A DNA stretch of 64,000 bases from Jonquetella anthropi DSM 22815 (GTDB lineage: Bacteria; Synergistota; Synergistia; Synergistales; Dethiosulfovibrionaceae). The notes beneath the pieces are model-generated. The model made no database searches. It was not told where the DNA came from and saw only the letters and a program-made list of their open reading frames with translations. This document shows positions 35,462 to 43,824 of this stretch, in pieces; positions within the stretch are counted from its first letter, which is position 1, and every line of letters begins with the position of its first letter. The translations under genes and the position numbers were made by a program. The DNA is taken from positions 729,010 to 793,009 of the forward strand of contig NZ_CM001376.1 of assembly GCF_000237805.1 (NCBI RefSeq), in the 5' to 3' direction.

Positions 35462-38170
35462 ATGAACCTTTTTTCAAGCAAAAAACCGTACGCGGTGCGG
35501 CGGCCCAAACGGCGCCGTCCCAAGGACTTCGATCCTAAAAGTCTTCTTCGTCTGGGGCAGTTTATATTGGCCGCGCTGGCAATTTACACTCTGGCGTCCC
35601 TTTTTGCTCTTGGGACTGGACCGCTTGGGGAAAACATTTCAAGCAAACTGGTTGGCGTCTTCGGTGTGGGGATCGTCCTGCCGCTGGTTCACCTGCTGTA
35701 CCAGCTGATCTGCGCGGCTGCCGGCCGAAAAGTTGACAGAAGCCTGCGCCAGTGGCTTGGAACGATTTTTGCGTATTTAGCCATCACGCTGCTGCTGACG
35801 CTGCTGTATCGGGAGGGCATTGGCCAGCAGGTCGGTCTCCTTTCGCCCGGAGCAGTTGGCAAGGCGATGGTCTCCCTTTTTCGCAGCACAATCGGCGCGT
35901 TGGGCGCGACGCTTGCCGGTCTCCTGTTGGTCGTCGCCGCGTTTTGTCAGTACGGCCATCTCTCGACGGACCGGGTGAACCGTTTCCGAACGGCGCTTGG
36001 CAGTCTGTCGCTGCGCCGGCTTAAAAGCCTCGTAGAGGACGAGGCTGCCGAGGACGATAGCTCACAGCTGAGTGTCCCGTCTGTGACAGTTTCTGACCCA
36101 GTCGTCCAAGACGAGCCGGCAGAAGACGAGGTCGATTTTCCTAGGAGCATTGATGAGGAACACGAGCCGTCTCTGCCGGACGTTTCAGAGACGGAAGCGG
36201 AAGGGCCTGACGAGATTCCTCAGGTCCCGCTGCCTTCGCGGCGCGGCTTTTTTGCGGCGCTGTTTCACCGTCGGGCCAAGGTGGACGTGGAAGCGGTCAA
36301 GCGGGCGATGAACCCGTCTCATGACAGGCCAATCGACATGTCCGACGTCGGCCTCGAGGAAAACGAGCCGCCTGCGGAGCCTGATGTGTCTGAACCGGTT
36401 TCTTTTCCGAACGTTTTCCCGAACGTTGAAGAAGAGCCGCTGAATGTGGAGAGCGAAGAGCCCCAGCCTGAGAAAACGGCCTCAGAGGTCAGGCGGGACG
36501 AGCCTTTCGGCTTTGCCCACTCAGGCGCCGGAGCAAACGGCGGTCGGGCGCTGGAGGTTGGCCGGGACGTCATGGCCGTTTCGGGCAAGTCATGGAAGCG
36601 GGACGGAGCGTCTGGCGACGCGCTGCACGAAACCCCTCCGACGCCTCAGGTGGTGCTCGACGCCGACGCGCCGATTATCGGAACTGGCGCTCTGAAAACA
36701 TCTCAGCCGGCAGGCGACGAAGAGGCAGCTTCTGCCGGGGCTTTCCCGCCGCCGCTGGACCTGCTGGGGCCGTCGTCGCCGGGCGTCTCTGCCAGCGAGA
36801 ACAGCGCGGCGCTTGACCAAGGGAGCGACGTTATCGAGGCGCTTTCCAATTTCGGGGTCGAAGCGACGCTGGCTCACACGATCGTCGGGCCAACGGTCAT
36901 TCAGTACCAAATCCAGCTGGCGCCGGGCATAAAAGTGAGCAAGGTGTCGGCTTTGGAAGCCGACATTGCCGTGGCGCTTGCCGTGCCGGCAATTCGCGTT
37001 GAAGCGCCTGTCCCCGGGACGACCTACGTGGGCATTGAACTGCCCAACCCGCGCCGCCGGACCGTTCCTCTGAGGACGGTCCTGGAAAGCGAGGCGTTTC
37101 AGAAGACAAAACTGTCGTTGCCTTTGCCGCTGGGACAGACCGTCGACGGGCGCATTCTGATCACAGGACTGGAAGAGCTGCCTCACCTGCTCGTCGCTGG
37201 GACAACCGGCTCAGGCAAAAGCATTTTTATCAACAACTGTATTACCGCCCTGTGCTATCACAACAAGCCAAGCGACCTGCGGTTCATCATGGTGGACCCC
37301 AAACGGGTTGAGATGGCGTTCTACGAGCATTTGCCCCACATTCTGAGCAAGCCGATCGTCACGCCCCAGTCGGCGGTTGACGCGCTCGGTTGGGCTGTCC
37401 GCGAGATGGAGAATCGGTACGAGACGTTCTCAGCGGCTCGGGCCCGGCACCTGGAGTCGTACAACTCCAAAGTGCTCCCAAAGGACAGACTGCCTCACAT
37501 CGTCATCATCGTGGACGAGTTAGCTGACCTGATGATGACGGCCCAGAAGGAAGTGGAAGAGTACATCGCCCGGTTGGCCCAGATGGCTCGCGCGACGGGA
37601 ATTCACCTGATTTTGGCGACACAGAGACCGTCGGTGAACGTCATCACCGGCACCATCAAGGCGAATATCCCCGCGCGGGTCGCCTTCTCTCTGCCGTCAG
37701 TGGCAGACAGCCGAACCATTCTCGACGTGTCTGGGGCTCAGCACCTGCTTGGAAAGGGCGACATGCTGTTCATCAGCAGTCGCCACCCCCGTCCGCTTCG
37801 GATTCAATCGCCGTTTATGGACGAGGCCACGAACATTCGGGTCGTCGACTACCTGCGGAACGCGTTCGGCGAGCCGGAGTACGTCGAGTTGGGCGAGCAG
37901 GGCGGCAGCAGCTCGGGTCCGTCCGAGAACGGGGCCTTCCTCGACGAGCCGCGCCTTGCCGAGGCGGTCGCTATTGTTTTGGGAACCGGCATAGCCTCTT
38001 CCAGCCGGCTACAGCGTCAAATGCGGGTCGGCTTTACCCGCGCGGCCAGAATGATTGACAGCATGGAACTGTTGGGAATCGTCGGGCCGGCTGACGGATC
38101 CAAGCCGAGGGAAATTCTTGTGGACGAAGTCGAAGCCGACGAGATCCTGAACCGTCATGGAATCCGGTAG
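35462..38170 (+). CDS. ftsK: DNA translocase FtsK/SpoIIIE
   Basis: The 902-residue protein has about four membrane helices in the first 170 residues, a long acidic Glu/Pro-rich linker (about 190-460), and a RecA-like motor with Walker A GTTGSGKS at 580-587 and a VIIVDELADLMM Walker B. A C-terminal winged-helix gamma domain (RLQRQMRVGFTRAARMIDSME) reads orienting sequences. It pumps chromosome ends through the septum and activates XerCD at dif. A dif-like site lies 13 kb downstream. AGGAGG precedes the ATG. Confidence 0.95.
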   Translation: MNLFSSKKPYAVRRPKRRRPKDFDPKSLLRLGQFILAALAIYTLASLFALGTGPLGENISSKLVGVFGVGIVLPLVHLLYQLICAAAGRKVDRSLRQWLGTIFAYLAITLLLTLLYREGIGQQVGLLSPGAVGKAMVSLFRSTIGALGATLAGLLLVVAAFCQYGHLSTDRVNRFRTALGSLSLRRLKSLVEDEAAEDDSSQLSVPSVTVSDPVVQDEPAEDEVDFPRSIDEEHEPSLPDVSETEAEGPDEIPQVPLPSRRGFFAALFHRRAKVDVEAVKRAMNPSHDRPIDMSDVGLEENEPPAEPDVSEPVSFPNVFPNVEEEPLNVESEEPQPEKTASEVRRDEPFGFAHSGAGANGGRALEVGRDVMAVSGKSWKRDGASGDALHETPPTPQVVLDADAPIIGTGALKTSQPAGDEEAASAGAFPPPLDLLGPSSPGVSASENSAALDQGSDVIEALSNFGVEATLAHTIVGPTVIQYQIQLAPGIKVSKVSALEADIAVALAVPAIRVEAPVPGTTYVGIELPNPRRRTVPLRTVLESEAFQKTKLSLPLPLGQTVDGRILITGLEELPHLLVAGTTGSGKSIFINNCITALCYHNKPSDLRFIMVDPKRVEMAFYEHLPHILSKPIVTPQSAVDALGWAVREMENRYETFSAARARHLESYNSKVLPKDRLPHIVIIVDELADLMMTAQKEVEEYIARLAQMARATGIHLILATQRPSVNVITGTIKANIPARVAFSLPSVADSRTILDVSGAQHLLGKGDMLFISSRHPRPLRIQSPFMDEATNIRVVDYLRNAFGEPEYVELGEQGGSSSGPSENGAFLDEPRLAEAVAIVLGTGIASSSRLQRQMRVGFTRAARMIDSMELLGIVGPADGSKPREILVDEVEADEILNRHGIR

Positions 38171-38873
38171 CCTGAATCTGGGCTGGGTCTCTTTCGCGTC
38201 CCTGCCCAGTCGGTGGAATTTGGCCGTGTTGGGAGGCCGAAGACCTGATCCCTCGTGGCTGAAACTCGCCGCGTCGGGGGCCGAAAAAGTCTGGGCGGCC
38301 GACGCCGGGGTTGCTTACGCGCTGGCCGCTGGGATAGAGTCTCATCGGGCGATCGGCGATTTTGACAGCCTGAAGGATCCTCAGTCTATTGAATGGCTTG
38401 CGGGCCACCCAGAACGGGCGGCCCGGTTCCCGGTAGAGAAGGACCTGACGGATTTTCAGATCGTCCTAGAAGAAATTCCGCCGGACCTGCCGCTGGTCGT
38501 GACCGGCTTTTGGGGCGGCCGATTTGATCACCTGTACTGCAACGTCTTCAGCCTGATGGGCTGGCAAGGGTCTGAGGCTGTTCGGGTTGCCTGCGACGAG
38601 AGGGAATGCATGGCGCTTTTAGGCCCCCGCGGGAGCCTGACAGTTTCGTTTGACGGTGAACCCGCCGCCGTCTCGTTGCTCGCGCTGACAGAGCAGGTGA
38701 GCGGTGTGAGAACGGACGGTCTGTACTGGACGCCTCAGCCCGAACTCAAGATGACGTTTCCCTACACGGTAAGCAATAAAACAACAGGGAGACCCTTTCG
38801 GGTCTCCCTGGAGAGCGGATGGCTTGGCGTGTATCTCTGTAGCAGAGAAAACGCGTTAGTCTCCGATCGTTAA
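38157..38873 (+). CDS. thiN: Thiamine pyrophosphokinase
   Basis: The 238-residue protein has WAADAGVAYAL, AIGDFDSL and EKDLTDFQIVLEE, which bind thiamine and magnesium-ATP in this family, and a C-terminal YTVSNKTTG region. It makes thiamine diphosphate, the cofactor of the Dxs encoded downstream. The first 14 bases overlap ftsK. Its last 30 codons contain the transcription terminator of the opposing rpmB gene. Confidence 0.9.
   Translation: MESGSLNLGWVSFASLPSRWNLAVLGGRRPDPSWLKLAASGAEKVWAADAGVAYALAAGIESHRAIGDFDSLKDPQSIEWLAGHPERAARFPVEKDLTDFQIVLEEIPPDLPLVVTGFWGGRFDHLYCNVFSLMGWQGSEAVRVACDERECMALLGPRGSLTVSFDGEPAAVSLLALTEQVSGVRTDGLYWTPQPELKMTFPYTVSNKTTGRPFRVSLESGWLGVYLCSRENALVSDR
38785..38810 (-). 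terminator. Terminator of rpmB, embedded in thiN
   Basis: On the minus strand CAGGGAGACCC and GGGTCTCCCTG form a perfect 11-bp stem with a GAAA tetraloop, followed by TTGTTTTATT. That makes it a good terminator for rpmB read leftward, about 75 bases past the rpmB stop. On the + strand no T-run follows, so thiN transcription would not stop here. Confidence 0.8.
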
Positions 38874-38886
38874 CGTTTTAGGCTGG

Positions 38887-39093
38887 TTAGGCACTGACAG
38901 TAGCGGCACGCTTAACCTTGCCCGAGCGAAGGCAGTGAGCGCAGATTTTCATCTTCCTCGTTTCGCCTGCGCCAAGGTCGACGCGCACGTTCTGCAGGTT
39001 GATCTGCCAGCGGCGGCGTGTTCTACGGTGGGAATGGCTGATCTGGTTGCCCGTTGCGGGGCCACGGCCACAGCAATCACAAACCTTGGACAT
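38887..39093 (-). CDS. rpmB: 50S ribosomal protein L28
   Basis: The 68-residue protein matches L28: MSKVCDCCGRGPATGNQISHSHRRTRRRW, then NLQNVRV and a C-terminal MKICAHCLRSGKV. Two CxxC pairs (CDCC, CAHC) make this the zinc-binding form. ATG at 39093 follows AAAGGAGGGTG on the minus strand. It is the only minus-strand gene in the 50-kb + block and has its own promoter and terminator. Confidence 0.95.
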   Translation of the reverse strand: MSKVCDCCGRGPATGNQISHSHRRTRRRWQINLQNVRVDLGAGETRKMKICAHCLRSGKVKRAATVSA

Positions 39094-39135
39094 GAAGACA
39101 CCCTCCTTTGCTCGAGTGATCAGTACGACTGAAGA

Positions 39136-39165
39136 ATTGTACCATAACAGACCGCAGATGAGCAA
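39136..39165 (-). promoter_or_regulatory. Promoter of rpmB
   Basis: Read on the minus strand, TTGCTC (39165-39160) and TACAAT (39141-39136) are 18 bases apart, and TG precedes the -10 by one base. It sits about 40 bases before the rpmB start. Confidence 0.7.
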
Positions 39166-39190
39166 ACTTTTTCGTAAGTAGGTGAAGACG

Positions 39191-39394
39191 ATGACGTACA
39201 CCCAAAAAACAGAGCGGCTTGAAGAGATCCTTCGGAGCCTTCAGAAAGGATCAATATCCCTTGAGGAGTCCCTGAGCCTGTACGAGGAAGCTCAAAAACT
39301 TCTGGAAGAGTGCCGCGCGTTCCTGCGTGAAACTGAGGGGAAAATCACGTATCTGCCTGAAGATCAGGGAGCTGGAACCAAGGAGGCCGACTAA
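39191..39394 (+). CDS. xseB: Exodeoxyribonuclease VII small subunit
   Basis: The short helical protein (67 residues from ATG 39191) has the XseB pattern ERLEEILRSLQKGSISLEESLSLYEEAQKLLEECRAFL. GTG at 39182 is an alternative start. XseB coats the coiled-coil arms of XseA. The large-subunit gene is not in this window. It is directly followed by ispA, and the xseB-ispA-dxs order is common. Confidence 0.9.
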   Translation: MTYTQKTERLEEILRSLQKGSISLEESLSLYEEAQKLLEECRAFLRETEGKITYLPEDQGAGTKEAD

Positions 39395-39395
39395 A

Positions 39396-40295
39396 GTGGC
39401 TCAAAAATTTGAAGATCTGTTGGCTGTCAGATCCGAGTGGTTCACCAATCGGATGAAGTCGTTCCTAAACGCCCGGCCGGACAACGTGCCGCCGCGGCTT
39501 TGGGAGGCCATGTGCTACTCGCTGGAGGCTGGCGGCAAGCGGATTCGTCCTGTGCTGTGCCAAGAAGGGGCCCGATTGGCCGGCGTCAAGGCAGAAGACA
39601 CGTTCCCCATGGCGCTGGCGCTGGAAATGGTTCACACGGCGTCGCTCATTCACGACGATCTGCCGTGCATGGACAACGACAGCCTGCGCCGCGGGAAGCC
39701 GACCAATCACTCGGTTTTCGGTGAAAGCCTAGCTTTGTTGGCCGGCGACGCCCTGCTGTGCTTCGGATTCCAAACCGCACTTGAGGGGCTGAAAGCCCGT
39801 AAAATCGAGACGAAACGGGTCGTCCGCGCGATGGAACTTTTCGCGTCCGCCCTGGGGCCTCAGGGGATGTGTGGCGGACAAACGCTTGACACAGACCTCC
39901 AGAGCAGGGCGTCATGCGACCTGCCGTTTGTTCAGTCAATGGCGTCGGGTAAGACGATGGCGCTTATTCGCTGCTCGGTGCTGTGCGGACTCTGCCTTGG
40001 CGAGCGGGGAGACGCGCTGACGGAGCGGCTGGACGAGTACGGCCGCCGTCTCGGCTTGGCCTTCCAGATTGCCGACGACCTGCTGGACGCGACGGCGACG
40101 ACTGAAGAGGCGGGGAAAACGACAGGCAAGGACGAAGAGCAGGACAAAGCCACGTTTGTCTGCGTTTTGGGAGTGGACGGCGCGAAAGCGCGGCTGAAAG
40201 AGGAGACCGATGCGGCAGTCGCTGCGGTAAAAGACCTGCCGTCGCCGGACTTCCTTATCGGTTTGGCAAAATACTTGGAGAGCCGCTCAAAGTAG
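39396..40295 (+). CDS. ispA: Polyprenyl (farnesyl/geranylgeranyl) diphosphate synthase
   Basis: The 299-residue trans-prenyltransferase has the first aspartate-rich motif DDLPCMDND at 87-95, the GGKRIRP substrate motif at 46-52, and the second motif QIADDLLD near residue 224. GTG at 39396 follows AAGGAGG. It supplies the allylic primer used by UppS. Product length (C15 or C20) cannot be fixed by eye. Confidence 0.92.
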   Translation: MAQKFEDLLAVRSEWFTNRMKSFLNARPDNVPPRLWEAMCYSLEAGGKRIRPVLCQEGARLAGVKAEDTFPMALALEMVHTASLIHDDLPCMDNDSLRRGKPTNHSVFGESLALLAGDALLCFGFQTALEGLKARKIETKRVVRAMELFASALGPQGMCGGQTLDTDLQSRASCDLPFVQSMASGKTMALIRCSVLCGLCLGERGDALTERLDEYGRRLGLAFQIADDLLDATATTEEAGKTTGKDEEQDKATFVCVLGVDGAKARLKEETDAAVAAVKDLPSPDFLIGLAKYLESRSK

Positions 40296-40296
40296 C

Positions 40297-42129
40297 ATGA
40301 CGGTTCTCGATTCTATCCGCGGCCCTGCGGACGTCCGCGCTCTTCCGCCGGGGAGCCTAGCCGATCTGTGCGGTGATCTGCGCGCGAAAATAATCACGAC
40401 GGTACGAAAAAACGGCGGGCATCTGGCGTCGTCTCTCGGCGCCGTGGAGCTCATCGTGGCACTTTTGCGCCAGTACGATCCCGAAGAGGACCGGGTTATT
40501 TTTGACGTTGGGCACCAGACCTACGCGTGGAAGCTTTTGACGGGGCGCCGCGAACAGTTTGACACTCTCCGGACTGAAGGCGGGCTGAGCGGCTTCCCAA
40601 AGCGGTCAGAAAGCCGGTTCGATCACTTTGACACCGGCCACAGCAGCACGGCGCTGTCTGCCGCGCTGGGGTACGCGGCCGCCCGGGATTTACTGGGACA
40701 AAATCACCAAGTCGTAGCGGTCGTCGGCGACGGCGCGATGATTAACGGCATGTCGTTGGAAGCTCTCAATCACGCCGGAGCCCTGCAGACGCGAATTACC
40801 TGCGTGCTCAACGACAACGGCATCTCAATTAGCCCGCGAGTCGGCGGGCTGGCTCTGCACTTGGCCGCCCTGAGCGCCTCGCCGTTTTATCGCCGGGCCA
40901 AACGAACTGTCAAAGGACTGTGCGGCTCGCTTCCGCTGGGGCGCCGGATTGAATCGGGGCTAGAGCGGTTCCGAAACCGGGTGAAAGAACTTCTGTCCAG
41001 ACCAAACCTGTTCGATGATATGGGGTGGACCTACTGGGGGCCGTTTGACGGTCACGACATCGAGCGGATGGAAGAAGTCTTTCGGTTGGCGCACTTGTAC
41101 GAGAAGCCGCTGTTGATCCATCTTGTGACGAAAAAGGGGAAAGGAGATCCGGACTGTGAGTCGGCTCCGGTGAAAAATCACGGTGTCGGCCCGGCCAGAC
41201 CCGTAGGGGTTCCCAAGCGCGAAAGCTGGAGCAGCGCGGTGGCCGCTGAGGTGACGCGGCGGGCTGCTTTAGACAAGCGGATTGTGGCGATTACTCCGGC
41301 GATGGGAGAGGGCTCCTGTCTGGGCGAATTTGCCGCCCGGTTCCCGTCCCGCTTCTTCGACGTGGGCATTGCGGAAGAACACGCCATGACCTTGGCGGCC
41401 GGCATGGCCGCCGGAGGCCTTCGGCCGTTCGTGTTCATTTACTCGACGTTCCTTCAAAGGGCCGCAGACCAGTTGGTCCACGACGTGGCCCTTCAAAAGC
41501 TGCCGGTCGTGCTGGCGATCGACCGGGCTGGCTTCGTCGGCGAGGACGGGGAAACTCATCAGGGATTCTTCGACCTGTCGTGGTGTTCGTCGATTCCTGG
41601 CCTGCAGATGTGGGCTCCAGCTGACCGTCGTTCCATGGAATGGGTCGTCGGAAAATCTTTGGCGACCGACGCTCCTTTTGCATTTCGATTCCCCCGCGGC
41701 GCGGTGGAGGATGACCTTCTTGGCGACAGCCGGCGAACCGAAGACGGGCTGTCCGTCCTGAGCAAGGGAAGTCAGTGGGCCGTCTTGGCGGTAGGCAGTG
41801 ACGTCTCGTTGGCCCTTGAGGCTCGAGGCTTGGCCATTCAGAAAGGCGTTCCTGCTCCTGACGTGGCCTGTCTGGAACGGATTTCGCCACTTCCTGAAAA
41901 AGCGCTGACGGATTTTTGCTCGGCCTACCAACGGGTCGTGACAATAGAAAGCGGCTATGTCAGAGGTGGGGTTGGCCAGCAAGTCGCCTGCTGCGTTGCC
42001 CGAGCTGGCTCGTCACCTCAGTTCGTCCAGTTAGGGGTTCCGGAGGTTTTCGTGCGCCACGCGCCTCAAGCGCGGCAACGCGAGTCAGTCGGTCTGTGCC
42101 CCGAACGCATTTTGGACTCTCATGTCTAA
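40297..42129 (+). CDS. dxs: 1-deoxy-D-xylulose-5-phosphate synthase
   Basis: The 610-residue thiamine-diphosphate enzyme has VGHQTYAWKLLTGR, GHSSTALSAALG (114-119), the GDGAMINGMSLEALNHAG cofactor motif from residue 144, and a transketolase-type DIGIAEEHA region written here as DVGIAEEHAMT. It starts the DXP pathway from pyruvate and glyceraldehyde-3-P. The ATG is one base after the ispA stop. Confidence 0.95.
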   Translation: MTVLDSIRGPADVRALPPGSLADLCGDLRAKIITTVRKNGGHLASSLGAVELIVALLRQYDPEEDRVIFDVGHQTYAWKLLTGRREQFDTLRTEGGLSGFPKRSESRFDHFDTGHSSTALSAALGYAAARDLLGQNHQVVAVVGDGAMINGMSLEALNHAGALQTRITCVLNDNGISISPRVGGLALHLAALSASPFYRRAKRTVKGLCGSLPLGRRIESGLERFRNRVKELLSRPNLFDDMGWTYWGPFDGHDIERMEEVFRLAHLYEKPLLIHLVTKKGKGDPDCESAPVKNHGVGPARPVGVPKRESWSSAVAAEVTRRAALDKRIVAITPAMGEGSCLGEFAARFPSRFFDVGIAEEHAMTLAAGMAAGGLRPFVFIYSTFLQRAADQLVHDVALQKLPVVLAIDRAGFVGEDGETHQGFFDLSWCSSIPGLQMWAPADRRSMEWVVGKSLATDAPFAFRFPRGAVEDDLLGDSRRTEDGLSVLSKGSQWAVLAVGSDVSLALEARGLAIQKGVPAPDVACLERISPLPEKALTDFCSAYQRVVTIESGYVRGGVGQQVACCVARAGSSPQFVQLGVPEVFVRHAPQARQRESVGLCPERILDSHV

Positions 42130-42931
42130 AGCCGATCGTCCCGTCCGGCTTGACCGTCGGCTCGTGAGGGAGCACTTCGCGTCCACTGACGAGGAGGCTC
42201 GGCTGCTCATCTCTTCTGGGCTCGTCCTCGTCGAAGGGCGGGCGGTTGACTCTCCGGATTGTCAGGTGAAGCCAACCGCGTCTGTCAAGGTGATCGGCCA
42301 GTCGTCTCAGTGGGTCAGCCGAGGAGCTTATAAGCTGCTGACGGCGCTTGACGCCTTCAATATTGATCTGACCGGTGCCGTCTGTCTTGACGTGGGCGCT
42401 TCGACCGGCGGCTTCACTCACGTCATGCTGACCCGTGGGGCCAGTCGGGTATACGCCCTCGACGTCGGCTACGGCCAGCTGGCCTGGTCGCTCCGGCAGG
42501 ATCAGCGCGTGACGGTTATGGACCGGCGCAACGCCCGTGAAATGGTTCCTGAGTGGTTTGAGGCGGCCCCGTCGTTCGCGGCGACCGACGCGTCGTTTAT
42601 CTCCCTGACGGCCCTGTTGGAACCGATGTGCGGCGTTCTGCCGGACGGCGGACGTGCTGTCGTCCTCGTCAAACCGCAGTTCGAGCTGCCGCCAGCTCTG
42701 GTAGATTCTGGCGGAGTGGTGACCGAACCGGAACTGCACTTGGCCGCGCTGGAAAAAGTTCGCCGCTTTGCGGCGGAGCACACTGACTTCGGCTTAGTCG
42801 GAGCGGTTCCTTCCAGAATTTTGGGGACGAAGGGGAACCGGGAGTTTCTCTTTTACCTGATTCGCGGCGCAAAGAACGCGGAAATTGATATGCCGGCGCT
42901 CGTGACAGCGAACGGCACTTCTGCCCAATGA
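42122..42931 (+). CDS. tlyA: TlyA-family rRNA 2'-O-methyltransferase
   Basis: The 269-residue protein has an N-terminal S4 RNA-binding domain (RLDRRLVREHFASTDEEARLLISSG) and an FtsJ-like methyltransferase domain with motif I CLDVGASTGGFTHVML and a later VVLVKPQFE. TlyA proteins methylate 16S and sometimes 23S rRNA; some affect capreomycin sensitivity. Start overlaps dxs by eight bases. Confidence 0.92.
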   Translation: MSKADRPVRLDRRLVREHFASTDEEARLLISSGLVLVEGRAVDSPDCQVKPTASVKVIGQSSQWVSRGAYKLLTALDAFNIDLTGAVCLDVGASTGGFTHVMLTRGASRVYALDVGYGQLAWSLRQDQRVTVMDRRNAREMVPEWFEAAPSFAATDASFISLTALLEPMCGVLPDGGRAVVLVKPQFELPPALVDSGGVVTEPELHLAALEKVRRFAAEHTDFGLVGAVPSRILGTKGNREFLFYLIRGAKNAEIDMPALVTANGTSAQ

Positions 42932-43824
42932 TCGGAGGCGGCACAATGGTCCCGGGAATGATGGTGAACTTGGCAAAACCGAAAGCGATGGAGCTGGCCC
43001 GCCGCCTTCTGGACTGGGGAGAGGAACTGGGCGTCCAAATCAGGCTGCCTCAGCGGGAAGCTCATGCTCTGGGCTGTCAGGGCGACGACCTTCAAACGTG
43101 GTGCCGAACGGTTGACGCGGCAATAGTCATCGGCGGCGATGGGACGTTCCTGCGGGCGGCCCGGCGGATCCTCGACCAAGGGAAAGATATCCCGCTGTTC
43201 GGCATCAACGTGGGCCACTTGGGCTTCCTCGCCACCGGCACGGTAGAGGGCGCGCAAAGCGAGCTGACTCAAATTCTCGAGGGCCGCTATACTGTCCAGA
43301 AACGGCACACCTTAGAATGTCGTTATATCCGCGGGGAGGAACAAAAGCAGTACTACGCCCTGAACGATTTTGTCCTGTACAAGGGGACCCAGGCTAAGCT
43401 CATCTCCGTGGCTGTCGAAGTGCACGGCCGGCCGATGTGCGTCTTTCGGGCCGACGGCCTGATCGTGGCGACTCCTACCGGCTCGACGGCGTACGCCCTG
43501 TCTGCCGGGGGCCCGATAGTCCCTCCTCACGTGCCCTGCATGGTCCTGGCTCCCATTTGCGCCCATACGCTGTATTCCAGACCGATCATTCTGGCGCCCC
43601 ACGACCAGTTGAGCATGAGGCCCCGGTGCGAGGCTCAGACGTTCTTCTCAGTGGACGGACAGGACGGAATCGGTGTGAGCGAAGGGGACTCCCTTCAGGT
43701 AAGCCTGTCAGAACGGCGTTGGGTCTCGGTGATCACGCTGCCTCAGCAGGGATATTTTGAGCTCCTGCACCGAAAGCTCATGTGGGGATTTGATCCAGTC
43801 GGAGAGATGTCTGACGATGCTTGA
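42928..43824 (+). CDS. nadK: NAD kinase
   Basis: The 298-residue protein has GGDGTFLRAAR at 69-79, the NE/D-type loop YALNDFVLYKG (usually NE), and the glycine-rich PTGSTAYALSAGGPIV. It phosphorylates NAD to NADP. ATG overlaps the tlyA stop. nadE and nadD are also in this window but in other operons. Confidence 0.94.
   Translation: MIGGGTMVPGMMVNLAKPKAMELARRLLDWGEELGVQIRLPQREAHALGCQGDDLQTWCRTVDAAIVIGGDGTFLRAARRILDQGKDIPLFGINVGHLGFLATGTVEGAQSELTQILEGRYTVQKRHTLECRYIRGEEQKQYYALNDFVLYKGTQAKLISVAVEVHGRPMCVFRADGLIVATPTGSTAYALSAGGPIVPPHVPCMVLAPICAHTLYSRPIILAPHDQLSMRPRCEAQTFFSVDGQDGIGVSEGDSLQVSLSERRWVSVITLPQQGYFELLHRKLMWGFDPVGEMSDDA

Noticed and set aside
38785-38810. Terminator ending thiN itself
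   Set aside because: The + strand has no T-run, and conserved thiamine pyrophosphokinase sequence continues past the hairpin. It fits rpmB on the other strand.
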